Part shown: one piece after another, positions 33,926 to 43,406 of the stretch
Position numbering within the stretch: position 1 is the first letter of the stretch
Layout of the letters: each line of letters opens with the position of its first letter
NCBI GenBank assembly: GCA_016931995.1
Contig: JAFGDS010000090.1
Coordinates: forward strand, 1 to 64,000
Origin: Pirellulales bacterium
GTDB taxonomy: Bacteria > Planctomycetota > Planctomycetia > Pirellulales > Thermoguttaceae
Direction of reading: 5' to 3'
Length of the DNA stretch: 64,000 bases
Program-made: the position numbers and the translations under genes
The notes under the pieces: model-generated
The model's input: only the letters and a program-made list of their open reading frames with translations
Database searches by the model: none
Told to the model about the DNA's origin: nothing

Positions 33926-36370
33926 TCAGTGTTCGCGGCGCACCAGGGCGCCGAGCAGATCTACTATTTTCTGGATCGTTTCCGGCTGGGGCAACGGAAG
34001 GCGGAGATACGGCTGGCCCGTCGCGTCGTCGCGGGCCACGAGCGCGGCCAAGCTGGGCGGCGGCGCTCCTCCCGCAAACGGCGAGGAACCGGCCGACGCA
34101 ACCTTGGCCAGCGATTCCAACAGTCCCAAACCCGCCGCGGCCACGTCGTTCCACGCCCCGTCCACCACCTGGGGCAGCGCCGCGGCTGCCGCGCGTTCGG
34201 CCGGGGAAGCGGCGGGCTCGCCAGACTCTTCCGGCACGGCCTCGGGGATCGAGCCGGTGGCCTTTTCGACCGACTCGATGAACCTCTTCAGCCGGGTCCC
34301 ACCGAGGAACACTTCGTCCTGCCCCTCGTCCAAAACGCCGCGGAACACCGACTGCTTGAATTCCAAGAGCGAGAGCATCCCCTCCTCGATCGTGCCCTGG
34401 GCGATGAAATGCGCCACGCGCACGGGCCGGTGCTGGCCAAGCCGGTGGACGCGACCGATCCGCTGCTCGAGCACCGCCGGATTCCAGGGCTGGTCCAGGA
34501 TCACCACGGACGAGGCGTTCTGCAGATTCAACCCCACCCCGCCCGCGTCCGTCGACAAAAACAACCGGCAGCGCGGGTCTTCCCGAAACTGTTTGATGAG
34601 GTCCTTGCGCCGCGGGCCCGGCACGCCGCCGTGGAAGAAGACGTGTTCCCAACGTTGCTGCGCCAGCCGCCGGACCACGAGTTCGTGCATCCGGACCCAC
34701 TGGCTGAAAACCACGACTTTCGCGTCCTTGTTTTCGAGCGTTTCCGAGAGCAACTCGATCAGCTCGGCGGTCTTGTTGCCGTGATCGGTGTTCGGATCGA
34801 GCAGATACGTGCTATTGCAGGCCATCCGCATGTTCTGCAAAGCAATCCGCATCCGCCGCTGGTCCGATTCGCGTAAGAACCCGTAACGGCGCCATTTCCG
34901 AACGATCCGCGCGACGATCTCGCGGTTTTCCTCGTGGTGGTCCATTTGCTGCGGGGTCATGGGCACGAAGAACCGCTTCTCCATCCGTTCGGGAAGCTCC
35001 TTGAGCACCTTATCCTTGGTGCGGCGGAGGAGGATGGGCTCCAGGGTTCGCGAGATATTGGAGAGCCCCCGGTAGCCGACCACCCGGCCCGTTTCGTCCA
35101 CGTGCTGGTGTTCGGCCAGAAACCGGAACATGGGTCCCAGGCGGAACCGGTCGACGAACTCGACGATGGAATGCAGTTCTTCCAGGCGGTTTTCCAGCGG
35201 CGTGCCCGTCAGGACGAAGGCGAATTCGGACTCCAGTCGCTTGACGGTCTGGGCCGCGCGGGTCTTCCAGTTCTTGATTCGTTGGGCCTCGTCGAGAACG
35301 ATGAGCTCGGGCTGCCACCGGCGGATCAGGTCGAGATCGCGATGGACCACGTCGTAGTTGACGATCTTGAAGTGGAAATCGGCCGCGTAGAGTTCGGCCC
35401 GGCGGGGCTGAAGACCCTCGACCACGGCGACCGTGCGGTCGGTGAACCGCTCGATTTCGTTGCGCCACTGGTGTTTGAGCGACGTGGGCGCGACGATCAG
35501 CACGCGTTCGATGCCGGCCGTGCGGGCGAGGATCTCGGCGGCGGCCAGCGCCTGGATTGTTTTGCCCAGGCCCATGTCGTCGGCGATGAGGCACCGGCCC
35601 GCCTTCGACGCGAACAGGGCCCCGGCCCGCTGATACGGATAAAGATCCGTCTTGAGAAGCTTCTTGAACGCGGCGCTTCGCGGCCCCCGCGGGAACAAAT
35701 CGTTGATCGACTGGGCCAAACGCGCGCGATCGCGGCATTGCGCGATGAAGGCCAAGGCGTCGTCGTAGCAGCGGACCTCGTGCGAGCCGGCCTTCGCTCT
35801 GGCCAAAAAGGCGTCAAAGCCCGCCACGGCCGCCAGCTTCAGCCGCCCGTGGTCGTCGAAAAACCTCCGGGCGTACGCCGCCAGGCCCTTGGGACAGGCC
35901 GTGCCGGGGCGAATAACCACTTCGCGCTGCGCGCCGTATTGCAAATAGACCTGGGAGTAGTCCGGATGGAACCCCAGGGCCAACGCGGCCTTCGCCCCGC
36001 GGCGGCGGCCCAGCCACGCCAGCGCGAACTCGACGTGCTTGCACGTGCCCAACGTATTCACGGCGAAATCCGGGCAGGAGCAGTAGTTCTCGCCGAGCCC
36101 CTGGCCGCGGATGGCCACGCGATACGTTCGGCCCGAGGCGGGATTGGTCACCTCGAAGTCGGAGAAGATCGGCTCTCCGCCGAGGTTCTTGATCTGGAAA
36201 TCCTGCTGGCCCCCGTACTCCCGGCGCAAGGCAATTTGCCACGCCTCGAGCGACATATCAGCGGGTTTGCGGAGGCGGGAGAACTTGGGCGCGGCCGGTT
36301 TGGCCGGGCGGGCTTTTAACCGCCGGGCACTGCCCCCAGGGCGCGCGACAGACACCTTACGGAGCGACAT
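33926..36370 (-). CDS. SWIM zinc-finger SNF2-family helicase
   Basis: The 814-residue protein has an N-terminal SWIM finger (CSCPDFAVNTLGTCKH) and then a complete Snf2/Rad54-type ATPase: motif I DDMGLGKT, motif II DEAQ, motif III LTGTPLENR, LRRTKDKV, STDAGGVGLNLQNA and the arginine motif QRIGRVHRLGQ. Bacterial members resemble RapA/HepA and may remodel RNA polymerase or other DNA-bound complexes. GGAGG seven bases before the ATG at 36370 fixes the start. It ends in an alanine/proline-rich tail. Its target is not known. Confidence 0.9.
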   Translation of the reverse strand: MSLRKVSVARPGGSARRLKARPAKPAAPKFSRLRKPADMSLEAWQIALRREYGGQQDFQIKNLGGEPIFSDFEVTNPASGRTYRVAIRGQGLGENYCSCPDFAVNTLGTCKHVEFALAWLGRRRGAKAALALGFHPDYSQVYLQYGAQREVVIRPGTACPKGLAAYARRFFDDHGRLKLAAVAGFDAFLARAKAGSHEVRCYDDALAFIAQCRDRARLAQSINDLFPRGPRSAAFKKLLKTDLYPYQRAGALFASKAGRCLIADDMGLGKTIQALAAAEILARTAGIERVLIVAPTSLKHQWRNEIERFTDRTVAVVEGLQPRRAELYAADFHFKIVNYDVVHRDLDLIRRWQPELIVLDEAQRIKNWKTRAAQTVKRLESEFAFVLTGTPLENRLEELHSIVEFVDRFRLGPMFRFLAEHQHVDETGRVVGYRGLSNISRTLEPILLRRTKDKVLKELPERMEKRFFVPMTPQQMDHHEENREIVARIVRKWRRYGFLRESDQRRMRIALQNMRMACNSTYLLDPNTDHGNKTAELIELLSETLENKDAKVVVFSQWVRMHELVVRRLAQQRWEHVFFHGGVPGPRRKDLIKQFREDPRCRLFLSTDAGGVGLNLQNASSVVILDQPWNPAVLEQRIGRVHRLGQHRPVRVAHFIAQGTIEEGMLSLLEFKQSVFRGVLDEGQDEVFLGGTRLKRFIESVEKATGSIPEAVPEESGEPAASPAERAAAAALPQVVDGAWNDVAAAGLGLLESLAKVASAGSSPFAGGAPPPSLAALVARDDATGQPYLRLPLPQPETIQKIVDLLGALVRREH

Positions 36371-36833
36371 CCGATGTCCTCCCTCTTCGTGATGGAACGG
36401 GGGCTGGCCCCGGATTCGGGGTTGTGTTGGCCCCAGCTTAACCGCGCCACGGTCGCTCGCCAAGCCGGGCGCGGTTTTGTGGGAGGTGACTCCCCGTCGC
36501 CGAAAACCTTGCGTCGGCGACGGGAGCCGCCTCATACAGTTCTCGGGCCACTAGATGAGAATATGGATAACGTGGATAGTTGACGTGATTTGTGTTCGGC
36601 TGACAATCTGCGCCACGCCTTCCGGTTAAGAAGATTCGCCAAAGTCTGACGGTTGCGGTGCCGATATCGAGTCTGCCGATTGTTCGGTCGCGATGTCCGC
36701 ACGCGCTGCGCGGTCTCGCGGCCGTTCCGCCGGACGGGGGGGTATTCCAGACGAGTTCCGATTTGGCGACGCCGCGCTGGCCTCTTGGATGGGGTCGGGG
36801 GGCGGCCGCCCGTCGCGACAGGGATATGAACCC
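36371..36833. other. Divergent intergenic region
   Basis: 463 bp between divergent genes. TTGACG (36580-36585) with GACAAT 16 bp downstream (36602-36607) is a weak promoter candidate for the TolC-family gene. No repeat element of the main families is present and no coding frame is convincing. Confidence 0.35.
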
Positions 36834-39215
36834 ATGAGTCGGCCTACTCCCACGTTTCGGACCGCCGTGTGTCTCTTCTTGGTGTTGGCCACGGGCTGTG
36901 CGCCGCAGCAGCCGTTCTACCTCTTCGAGGACGGCGATCTGTCTCATTACAAGGGAATCGCCACCGACATCGAAGTGCCGGACGTGGACTACAAGTCGCT
37001 CGACGAAGTCGAAGGCGCGCGGGCGCCTTGGTCGCTTACCAACAACACGCCGAAGCAGGTGTGGGAGCTTTCGCTGGAAGAGGCCGTGCGGATCGCGCTG
37101 CGCAACAGCAAGGTCTTGCGGTCGCTCGGGGCGTCGCTGGCCGCGCCGGATTCGCTGACGCGGGCGCCGGCCATGACGCCGACGATTTACGATCCCGCCC
37201 GCACGGAGTCGAATCCCCGCTTTGGCACCGAGGCGGCCCTCTCGGCGTTCGACGCGCAATTCGCCACGAGCGTTTTCTGGGAGAAGGTGGATCGGCCGAT
37301 GAACGTCAACGCCGTGGGTTCGCTTTTCAACTCGCGCGTGAGCAGGCAGGACCTAGGCACGTTCCAGGCGAAGCTGTCGAAGTTCGACGCCGGGGGCGGC
37401 CAGGCGTCGATTTCGCACAACGTGGCCTATGAGTTCAGCAATAGCCCCACCCGGGCGATTCGCAGCGACTGGAACGTCGACGTGACGGCCGAGTTCCGCC
37501 AGCCGTTGTTCCAGGGCGCCGGCGTGCAGTTCAACCGGATCGCGGGGCCGGGGGCCATTCCCGGCTACAACAACGGCGTGGTCATCGCCCGGCTCAAGGT
37601 GGACATCGCCTTGACCGACTTCGAGGCCAGCGTGTTCACCCTGGCCAGCGACGTGGAGCGGGCCTACTGGGATCTGTACCTGGCCTACCGCGAGCTGGAC
37701 TCGGTCAGGGCCGGGTACGCCAGCTCCCTGGAGACGTGGCGGAAGGTCAAGGCCCTGTACGACCAAGGGGCGCGGGGCGGCGAGCTCGACCAGGTCGCCC
37801 AGGCGAAGGCGCAGTTGTACGCCTTCAAAAGCCAGGTCGAACAACGGCTGAGCAACCTCTACGCGGCCGAGACGCAGTTGCGGTACATGATGGGCTTGGC
37901 GGCGACCGACGGGCGGCTGATCCGGCCGTCCGACGAGCCGACCTCGGCCAAGCTGAGTTTCGAGTGGGTGGACGCCCAATACGAGGCCCTCGCCCGAAAC
38001 GTCGATCTGCGGCGCCAGCGGTGGACCGTCAAGCAGGCCGAACTCGAGCTGATCTCCGCGAAGAACTACCTCTTGCCCCGGCTCGACGCGGTGGGGCGAT
38101 ATCAATGGCTCGGGCTGGGCGACGATCTGTGGGACACGAAGCGTCAGGGCGTCTTTCCCAGCGCGGCCAGCGTATCCAATAGCGCGATGGAGTCGCTCAC
38201 CGGCGGCGATTTCCAACAGTGGCAATACGGGCTGGAGTTCAGCATGCCGCTGGGCTTCCGCAAGGAAATGGCCGGCGTCCGCCACGCCCAGTTGAACCTG
38301 GTCCGCGAGAAGACGTTGCTCAAGGAGCAAGAACTCGAGGTGTCGCACCAGTTGACCTCGGCCATCCGCGACCTCCAGAAGGGGATCGTCCAGATGCAGA
38401 CGAACTACAACCGCTGCATCGCCGCCAAGACCGAGGTCCAGGCCGTCCAGACGTCGTGGGAAACCGGCGCCATCACGCTCAACGTCCTCTTGGACGCCCA
38501 ACGCCGGTTGGCCGAGGCGGAAATCGAGTACTTCCGTTCCGTGATCCAGTACAACCTGGCAATCGTCGACATCCACTACCGCAAGGGCTCTCTCCTGGAG
38601 TATAATGGAATCTACTTGGCCGAGGGTCCGTGGCCGGGCAAGGCGTACTTCGACGCGCGCCGCCGCGCCCGGGCGCGGGACGCCGCCATGTTCCTCGACT
38701 ACGGCTTCACCCAGCCGAAGGTCCTCAGCCGCGGCGCCTACCAGCAGCACGCCGGCCGGGCCGACGGCGCGATCGCGCCGGACATGCCGCCGATCGAGGA
38801 GGAATCGTCGCCCGAGTTAATCCCGACGCCCGCTCCGGAGAGGCCCAAGGCGACCAAGGATGAAGACGTCTCCTCGGGGCAAGGATCGCGGCCGGGGGCG
38901 CACGTGGTCGGTCGGCCGCGCGGCAAGGTCGCCGCGACGACCCCGGCAGCCGGCACGGCCGCCGGACGACTGGCCGCGCGATTGACGCAGTCGAAACGGC
39001 AGCCGGACGAGACAACCTGGAACCGCGGGACCGGACGGGGCGGCGCGGCGTCGGGCGTTCGCGCGGCCAGCTTCGAGGAGGTCGGCCAGCCGACCCCGGC
39101 CGCGCGATCCCGCCCGAGCGACCACACGGCGGACACGCCCGATGAACCTGACCCGACTCCAACGCCTGCTCAAGCTGCTCGGCCTGCTTCAGGGTGGAAG
39201 AGCGTACAACGCTGA
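36834..39215 (+). CDS. TolC-family outer-membrane lipoprotein
   Basis: The 793-residue product has a lipoprotein signal (VLATGC). Two copies of the TolC/outer membrane efflux helical repeat follow (for example LSLEEAVRIALRNSKVLRS and QWQYGLEFSMPLGFRKEMAGVRHAQLNL). After about residue 640 comes a long low-complexity tail rich in A, R, P and T with PEERPKATKDED-like stretches. TolC-like proteins form an outer-membrane duct for efflux or type I export; no membrane-fusion or inner-membrane pump gene is adjacent. The start at 36834 follows AGGGA. The last 74 bp overlap the WYL gene, which is unusually long. Confidence 0.85.
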   Translation: MSRPTPTFRTAVCLFLVLATGCAPQQPFYLFEDGDLSHYKGIATDIEVPDVDYKSLDEVEGARAPWSLTNNTPKQVWELSLEEAVRIALRNSKVLRSLGASLAAPDSLTRAPAMTPTIYDPARTESNPRFGTEAALSAFDAQFATSVFWEKVDRPMNVNAVGSLFNSRVSRQDLGTFQAKLSKFDAGGGQASISHNVAYEFSNSPTRAIRSDWNVDVTAEFRQPLFQGAGVQFNRIAGPGAIPGYNNGVVIARLKVDIALTDFEASVFTLASDVERAYWDLYLAYRELDSVRAGYASSLETWRKVKALYDQGARGGELDQVAQAKAQLYAFKSQVEQRLSNLYAAETQLRYMMGLAATDGRLIRPSDEPTSAKLSFEWVDAQYEALARNVDLRRQRWTVKQAELELISAKNYLLPRLDAVGRYQWLGLGDDLWDTKRQGVFPSAASVSNSAMESLTGGDFQQWQYGLEFSMPLGFRKEMAGVRHAQLNLVREKTLLKEQELEVSHQLTSAIRDLQKGIVQMQTNYNRCIAAKTEVQAVQTSWETGAITLNVLLDAQRRLAEAEIEYFRSVIQYNLAIVDIHYRKGSLLEYNGIYLAEGPWPGKAYFDARRRARARDAAMFLDYGFTQPKVLSRGAYQQHAGRADGAIAPDMPPIEEESSPELIPTPAPERPKATKDEDVSSGQGSRPGAHVVGRPRGKVAATTPAAGTAAGRLAARLTQSKRQPDETTWNRGTGRGGAASGVRAASFEEVGQPTPAARSRPSDHTADTPDEPDPTPTPAQAARPASGWKSVQR

Positions 39216-40140
39216 GGCCCTGGCCGAGGCGTGCGGGGTCAGCCGGCGGACGGTCTTTCGCGATCTCGAGGCCCTGCGGGCGGCGGATCTGCTCCTGTTG
39301 TACGACGAGGACCAGCGGCGTTATTGTCTGCCGGGGGCGCACTTCCTTCCACCCACCAATTTCACGCCCGAGGAAGCCCTGGCCCTGATCGTCCTGTGCC
39401 ACGAGATGGGCCGGGGGGAGATGCCGTTTTTGGCCCCGGCCCGCTCGGCGGCGCTCAAGTTGGAAGGCGCCCTGCCGGCGCGGCTGCGCGAGCAGCTCCA
39501 CGCCACGATCGACGCCGTGCGGATCTCGCTGCCGCCGGCCAATCCGCTGCGGGGGCAGCAGCCCGTGTTCGACCAACTGGTCGAGGCGGCCGGACGGCGC
39601 CGCTGCGTGAGGATCCGCTACGTCGCCCCACTCGACGACGGCGAGATCTCCACCCGGCTGAGCCCCTACCGCGTCTTCTTCAGCCGGCGAAGCTGGTACG
39701 TGATCGGCCGTTCGTCGCTGCACCGCGGCACGAGGACGTTCAACGTGGGCCGCATCCTGTCGCTCGTGCCGCTGGAGGATACGTACGCGATTCCCCGCGG
39801 CTTCTCCGTCGAGCGGCATCTCCGCAACGCCTGGCACCTCATCCCCGAGCCCGGACCGGACCAGGATGTCGTGATCCGCTTCCAAAAGAAGGTGGCGCGG
39901 AACGTGGCCGAGGTGCAGTGGCACAAGACCCAGCGCGTCGAGTTCAACACCGACGGCACGCTCGATTTTCGCGTCACGGTGTCGGGCGTGCACGAGATTT
40001 CGTGGTGGGTGCTCGGCTACGGCGACCAGGCCGAGGTGCTCCACCCGCCCGAGCTGCGCCGCATCGTTGCCGCGCACGCCGCCCGCATGACCCGCCTCTA
40101 CCGCGGCGGAAACCCCGCTGGCCCCGTGCGGGACGATTGA
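39142..40140 (+). CDS. HTH-WYL transcriptional regulator
   Basis: The 332-residue protein has an N-terminal helix-turn-helix (LAEACGVSRRTVFRDLEALRAA, DeoR/HTH-11 type), a middle region, and a WYL domain (CVRIRYVAPLDDGE to SWYVIGRSSLHRGTRTF) followed by the WCX extension ending VLGYGDQAEVLHPPELRRIV. WYL proteins bind a ligand or nucleic acid and control promoters, often of DNA-damage or defence genes. The frame overlaps the end of the TolC-like gene by 74 bp. Its targets cannot be read from the sequence. Confidence 0.9.
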   Translation: MNLTRLQRLLKLLGLLQGGRAYNAEALAEACGVSRRTVFRDLEALRAADLLLLYDEDQRRYCLPGAHFLPPTNFTPEEALALIVLCHEMGRGEMPFLAPARSAALKLEGALPARLREQLHATIDAVRISLPPANPLRGQQPVFDQLVEAAGRRRCVRIRYVAPLDDGEISTRLSPYRVFFSRRSWYVIGRSSLHRGTRTFNVGRILSLVPLEDTYAIPRGFSVERHLRNAWHLIPEPGPDQDVVIRFQKKVARNVAEVQWHKTQRVEFNTDGTLDFRVTVSGVHEISWWVLGYGDQAEVLHPPELRRIVAAHAARMTRLYRGGNPAGPVRDD

Positions 40141-40370
40141 CTTCAAACCGTTCGGCCTTGTCTCCTCCACACGTCCATCGCCGCGGCCGTTGCGGCGGCG
40201 GCGACAATTCGCCCCGGGCCGTTGCCCAGGGCAATGCAATCGCGATGAAGCAGAGAGCCAACGCGGCAAAAAGGCATCGATACGTCTTCATGGTCGAGCC
40301 AACCGACCTCAGGCGACGACGAGAGCCAATGGCCGGCCAGTGCCGCCGCGTCCGGCGGCGCGCCCACCCG
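40141..40370 (-). pseudogene. Fused remnant of the two choice-of-anchor M surface-protein genes
   Basis: On the minus strand the fragment DAAALAGHWLSSSPEVGWL matches the dockerin segment of the 44363-45370 protein (DAGALAAHWLSSSPEIGWL). It then runs straight into the start of a second gene, MKTYRCLFAALALCFIAIAL..., which matches the signal peptide of the 43407-44276 protein (MKTYRCFVVALALSFVAIAL...). After GELSPPP the similarity stops. The DNA match extends to silent positions. This is a truncated copy of the gene junction found 4 kb away, with the end of the dockerin gene deleted. Confidence 0.8.
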
Positions 40371-40480
40371 GTAGTCCCGGCCGCCGGTCTCTGGTAGAAT
40401 CAGTCGTTGTTCGGGCTTCGCCGGCGTCGGAGGAAACGGCGTCGGCCAGCCCTTCCGTTGCCATCGCGAGAGGGGGAGTT

Positions 40481-40786
40481 ATGACGCCGGATGAAGAACT
40501 GGAACAACTCGATGCCCAACTCGAGCAGTTGCAGCGCGACCACCCAAACGTGCCCGGGGTTCTCCAACTGACGGACACCTGCTTGCGAGGATGCACGAAG
40601 TGGAAGTGGGAGCAGCACGGGTGGACCCCCGGTGACGGGGAAGCGTGTGGAATCATGAATGGAGACGACAAAGCGCGGCGGAAGGCGCTCCTGTCGGTCC
40701 TGAAAGCGCACATGATTCACAAGGTTGAGTTTGTTCCCGATTTGGACGTGCTGAAGGTCGTGCCGGATCCATCCGCGTCAGAATGA
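40481..40786 (+). CDS. Hypothetical protein
   Basis: The 101-residue protein starts MTPDEELEQLDAQLEQLQRD and contains three cysteines (TCLRGCTKW and GEACG). No family is recognised. A GAGAGGGGG tract lies upstream of the ATG. Its stop overlaps the ATG of the next gene (ATGA), so it is translationally coupled to the isoprenylcysteine-methyltransferase-like protein. Confidence 0.6.
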   Translation: MTPDEELEQLDAQLEQLQRDHPNVPGVLQLTDTCLRGCTKWKWEQHGWTPGDGEACGIMNGDDKARRKALLSVLKAHMIHKVEFVPDLDVLKVVPDPSASE

Positions 40787-41259
40787 ACGCCCTCCTCCGC
40801 ATCTTCGGCGCCGGTCCGCTCGGCGTCGTGCTGAGCATTGCGTCGCTGGGGCTGGCGATTCTCGTTCGAGACCGCTACCCCACGGGCGCGCTCGGACTGC
40901 CCGCGACGCTGCGGTATGGCGTGCTTGTCTGCGCAGAGCTCGGGGCAATCACCGCCGCCGTGTGGTCGTTCCGGTCGCTTCCGGTGGCGAAGCGGGGTCG
41001 CGGGCTGTGTACGGAGGGCGCGTACCGCTGGGTCCGCCATCCGCTTTACGCGTCATTCATCACGATCGGCGCCCCGGGCCTGGCCGTCTTCCTCGACCAT
41101 TGGGCCTTCCTCGTCTGGGTCGTCGTCCTTCACGCCCTGTGGCACGCGGTCATCCCGCTGGAAGAGCGCCTCATGCTGGCCCAATTCGGCGACGAATACC
41201 GCGCCTACGCCCGGCACACGGGCCGGTTCGTCCCGCGTTTAAGCGGCCGGCGAGGCTAG
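40783..41259 (+). CDS. Isoprenylcysteine carboxyl methyltransferase-like membrane protein
   Basis: The 158-residue protein has about four transmembrane segments and the ICMT/PEMT signature: LCTEGAYRWVRHPLYASF followed by IPLEERLMLAQFGDEYRAYARHTGRFVP. Eukaryotic relatives methylate prenylated cysteines with S-adenosylmethionine; bacterial members are of uncertain substrate and may methylate small lipids. It starts inside the stop codon of the upstream hypothetical gene. Confidence 0.88.
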   Translation: MNALLRIFGAGPLGVVLSIASLGLAILVRDRYPTGALGLPATLRYGVLVCAELGAITAAVWSFRSLPVAKRGRGLCTEGAYRWVRHPLYASFITIGAPGLAVFLDHWAFLVWVVVLHALWHAVIPLEERLMLAQFGDEYRAYARHTGRFVPRLSGRRG

Positions 41260-41289
41260 GGCGCGTCTTCGCGAAATCGTGGTGGGCAC

Positions 41290-41359
41290 CATGCCCACGC
41301 TTGCGTGGCCATGCAGGGCATTTGTCGGGAAAAACATGCCCACGGCGAGCGTGGGCATG
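41290..41359. repeat. Two palindromes, family D
   Basis: CATGCCCACG/GCGTGGCCATG at the left and the perfect CATGCCCACG/CGTGGGCATG at 41335-41359. They occupy the convergent gap between the methyltransferase-like and amidotransferase genes, where they could act as a two-way transcription barrier. Confidence 0.75.
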
Positions 41360-41393
41360 GCACCCAAGAAGCTACGCCTATCCGCGATATGCT

Positions 41394-42095
41394 CTAGTGG
41401 CTCGTCGCTTCCACAAGGCGATCCAACACATCCATTAACCCCGCGCGGGTTCGCGCAAGGTAGTCCTCGCGACCGACCATCTCCCGCGGACTCTGGATGA
41501 AGGGGCCAGGAACGAATTCCTCCGCGCCGTTGCCGACCATCGCGGCGATGCTCGCTTCCGAATACTCCAGATGGAACTGTATCGCCAGGACGCGGTCGCC
41601 GTATAAGAACGCCTGATTCGCGCAGGCCTGGCTTCCGGCCAGCCGCGCCGCCCCGGCGGGCAGGTCGAACGTGTCGCCGTGCCAGTGAAACGCGACGAAT
41701 TCGTCCGGCAGACTAGCGAAAACTCGCGATGCGCGGCCCGCCGGCGTAAGCGCGACGGGAAACCAGCCGATCTCCTTGAAGGGATTCGCCCTGATCTCCG
41801 CGCCGAGCGCCCGGGCGACCAGTTGCGCCCCCAGGCAGATGCCCAGCACGACCTTCCCCCGCTCGATCGCCTGGGCGATGAACCGCTTCTCCTCGACCAG
41901 CCAAGGGTGCTCGTCGTGCTGGTCCACGTTCATGGGTCCGCCCAGCACGACCAGCACGTCCAGCGCGTCCACCGCCGGCGGCGCCTCGCCGTCGAACAGC
42001 CGCGTGCCGGCAATCGCGTGCCCCCGCCCGCCGGCCCACACGGCGACATTGGCCAGGTCCTCGAAGGGGACGTGTTGAAAAAAATGGAGGTGCAT
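41394..42095 (-). CDS. Class I glutamine amidotransferase-like protein
   Basis: The 233-residue product resembles GMP-synthase-type amidotransferases: VLVVLGGPMNVDQHDEHPWL, the nucleophile elbow GICLGAQLVARALGA, HWHGDTFDLPAGA and a C-terminal AIQFHLEY with the catalytic His-Glu. Stand-alone members act on amino acids, gamma-glutamyl compounds or unknown substrates. There is no synthase partner next to it. Confidence 0.85.
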   Translation of the reverse strand: MHLHFFQHVPFEDLANVAVWAGGRGHAIAGTRLFDGEAPPAVDALDVLVVLGGPMNVDQHDEHPWLVEEKRFIAQAIERGKVVLGICLGAQLVARALGAEIRANPFKEIGWFPVALTPAGRASRVFASLPDEFVAFHWHGDTFDLPAGAARLAGSQACANQAFLYGDRVLAIQFHLEYSEASIAAMVGNGAEEFVPGPFIQSPREMVGREDYLARTRAGLMDVLDRLVEATSH

Positions 42096-42192
42096 GGCGC
42101 GACAGGGGACAACAATTCACTTGGGGTCAGCTTTGGCACGTGCGCCGCCAAAAGGCGTGATGTCGGTGCGGCTTTGCCGCAAGATTTTCTAA

Positions 42193-42315
42193 GGCATGGC
42201 TCCGGTGTCCAATGGGCACGGACACGCGCCGAGCCAGTCTCCGTCCCTTTGCACACTCCATGATATGAGCGATCGCTGTCCCGTCACAAGCACCATTGGA
42301 CACCGGAGTCATGCC
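42193..42315. repeat. 23-bp inverted repeat
   Basis: GGCATGGCTCCGGTGTCCAA plus TGG at 42193-42215 pairs with 42293-42315 with a single mismatch, around 77 nt that include ATGATATGAGCGATCGC. It lies in the gap between the amidotransferase and DUF6159-type genes. The enclosed segment has no coding potential. Confidence 0.7.
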
Positions 42316-42380
42316 TCCCAAAATCCCGGGGGCCAGGGGGCAGAGCCCCCCGCGCATTCTTGAATCGGATGAGCCAGATC

Positions 42381-43247
42381 TCACTTCTTCGCCACGAACG
42401 CCTCGGCGAACATCGTCGTATCCACGTCGGCGGGCACGGTCCGCCCGGTGGCGAAGCTGAACAGAAGCGCGGTGAACACGGTGCCGGCTGCGCTGCTTAC
42501 CGCCGAGGCCAGCACGAACACGATCGCGGCGAAGCCAAACGCGACGGCGGCCGCCACGGGCGAGCCGGACATCATGCCGAGCACGGCCAGGCCGACCGCC
42601 ACGAGGTACAGCGGCAGGAGGACCACCAGGCCGACCAGTCCCAGGGAAAAATTGCCCACCAGGGCGGTGCCCCACGTGGATTTCAGCGTGCCCAGCGAGC
42701 GGCGTACGGCCTCGACCGGCCCGACGCCCTCCAGCACGATGGCCGGGATGACGAAGAAGGTCATCGCGGTCCAGGCGGTGCCCAACAGTCCGGCGATCAG
42801 CTCGCCCGCCCGCTTGTTGCTGTTCTCGATTGCCCTGAGCGCCACGCCCACCAGCGCGGAGACCAACGCCCAGCCGGTGATCTGCGGAAGCCGCCGCGCG
42901 GCCACGGCCAACCCCGATTGAATCGTGGGCTGCTCGCCGTTAAGGACCTGCATGACGCAGGCGATCAGGGCGGAGTTGAAGAACACGATGACGAAGTAGT
43001 TGCAGAAGTAGAAGCAGAACAGGGTAATGTACATGCCGACGTCCGCCGGCGCTCCGCCCTGTTGTTGGGCGTTGTCGAGCCACTGGCCCAGCTCGCCGGT
43101 TGCCCAAAGCGGCACGAGGAAGCTGGCCACAACCACGGCGGCCGCCGCCGTCGACAAGAGCGGAAAGACGATCAGTTGCTTGTTGTTCCAAAGGACCTTG
43201 TAGCTGGTGGTGGCGAATTGCCAACTGCGGCCGAAGCTCTCGAACAT
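42381..43247 (-). CDS. Polytopic membrane protein, DUF6159 type
   Basis: The 288-residue product starts MFESFGRSWQFATTSYKVLWNNKQLIVFPLLS and has six or so transmembrane helices with GPVEAVRRSLGTLKSTWG in a loop, the pattern of the DUF6159 membrane family. Function unknown. GGAGG seven bases before the ATG at 43247 fixes the start. The gene is transcribed toward the amidotransferase and away from the surface-protein cluster end. Confidence 0.8.
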   Translation of the reverse strand: MFESFGRSWQFATTSYKVLWNNKQLIVFPLLSTAAAAVVVASFLVPLWATGELGQWLDNAQQQGGAPADVGMYITLFCFYFCNYFVIVFFNSALIACVMQVLNGEQPTIQSGLAVAARRLPQITGWALVSALVGVALRAIENSNKRAGELIAGLLGTAWTAMTFFVIPAIVLEGVGPVEAVRRSLGTLKSTWGTALVGNFSLGLVGLVVLLPLYLVAVGLAVLGMMSGSPVAAAVAFGFAAIVFVLASAVSSAAGTVFTALLFSFATGRTVPADVDTTMFAEAFVAKK

Positions 43248-43406
43248 CGTCGTGCCTCCGAATGGGAAGGAAGCGGGCCGGGAATCTCCGCACGCGGGCC
43301 GAAATCGAGCCGGGGGATGACCCCCCACCCTAACACGTCCTGCCGTGTGCGTCAAGCTGGGAGACTCCCGACCCCCTCCAACGCCATCCGTCGAGCGCCT
43401 TGGACT

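Noticed and set aside
36693-36833. 47-codon upstream extension of the TolC-like protein
   Set aside because: It would bury the lipoprotein signal inside the protein.
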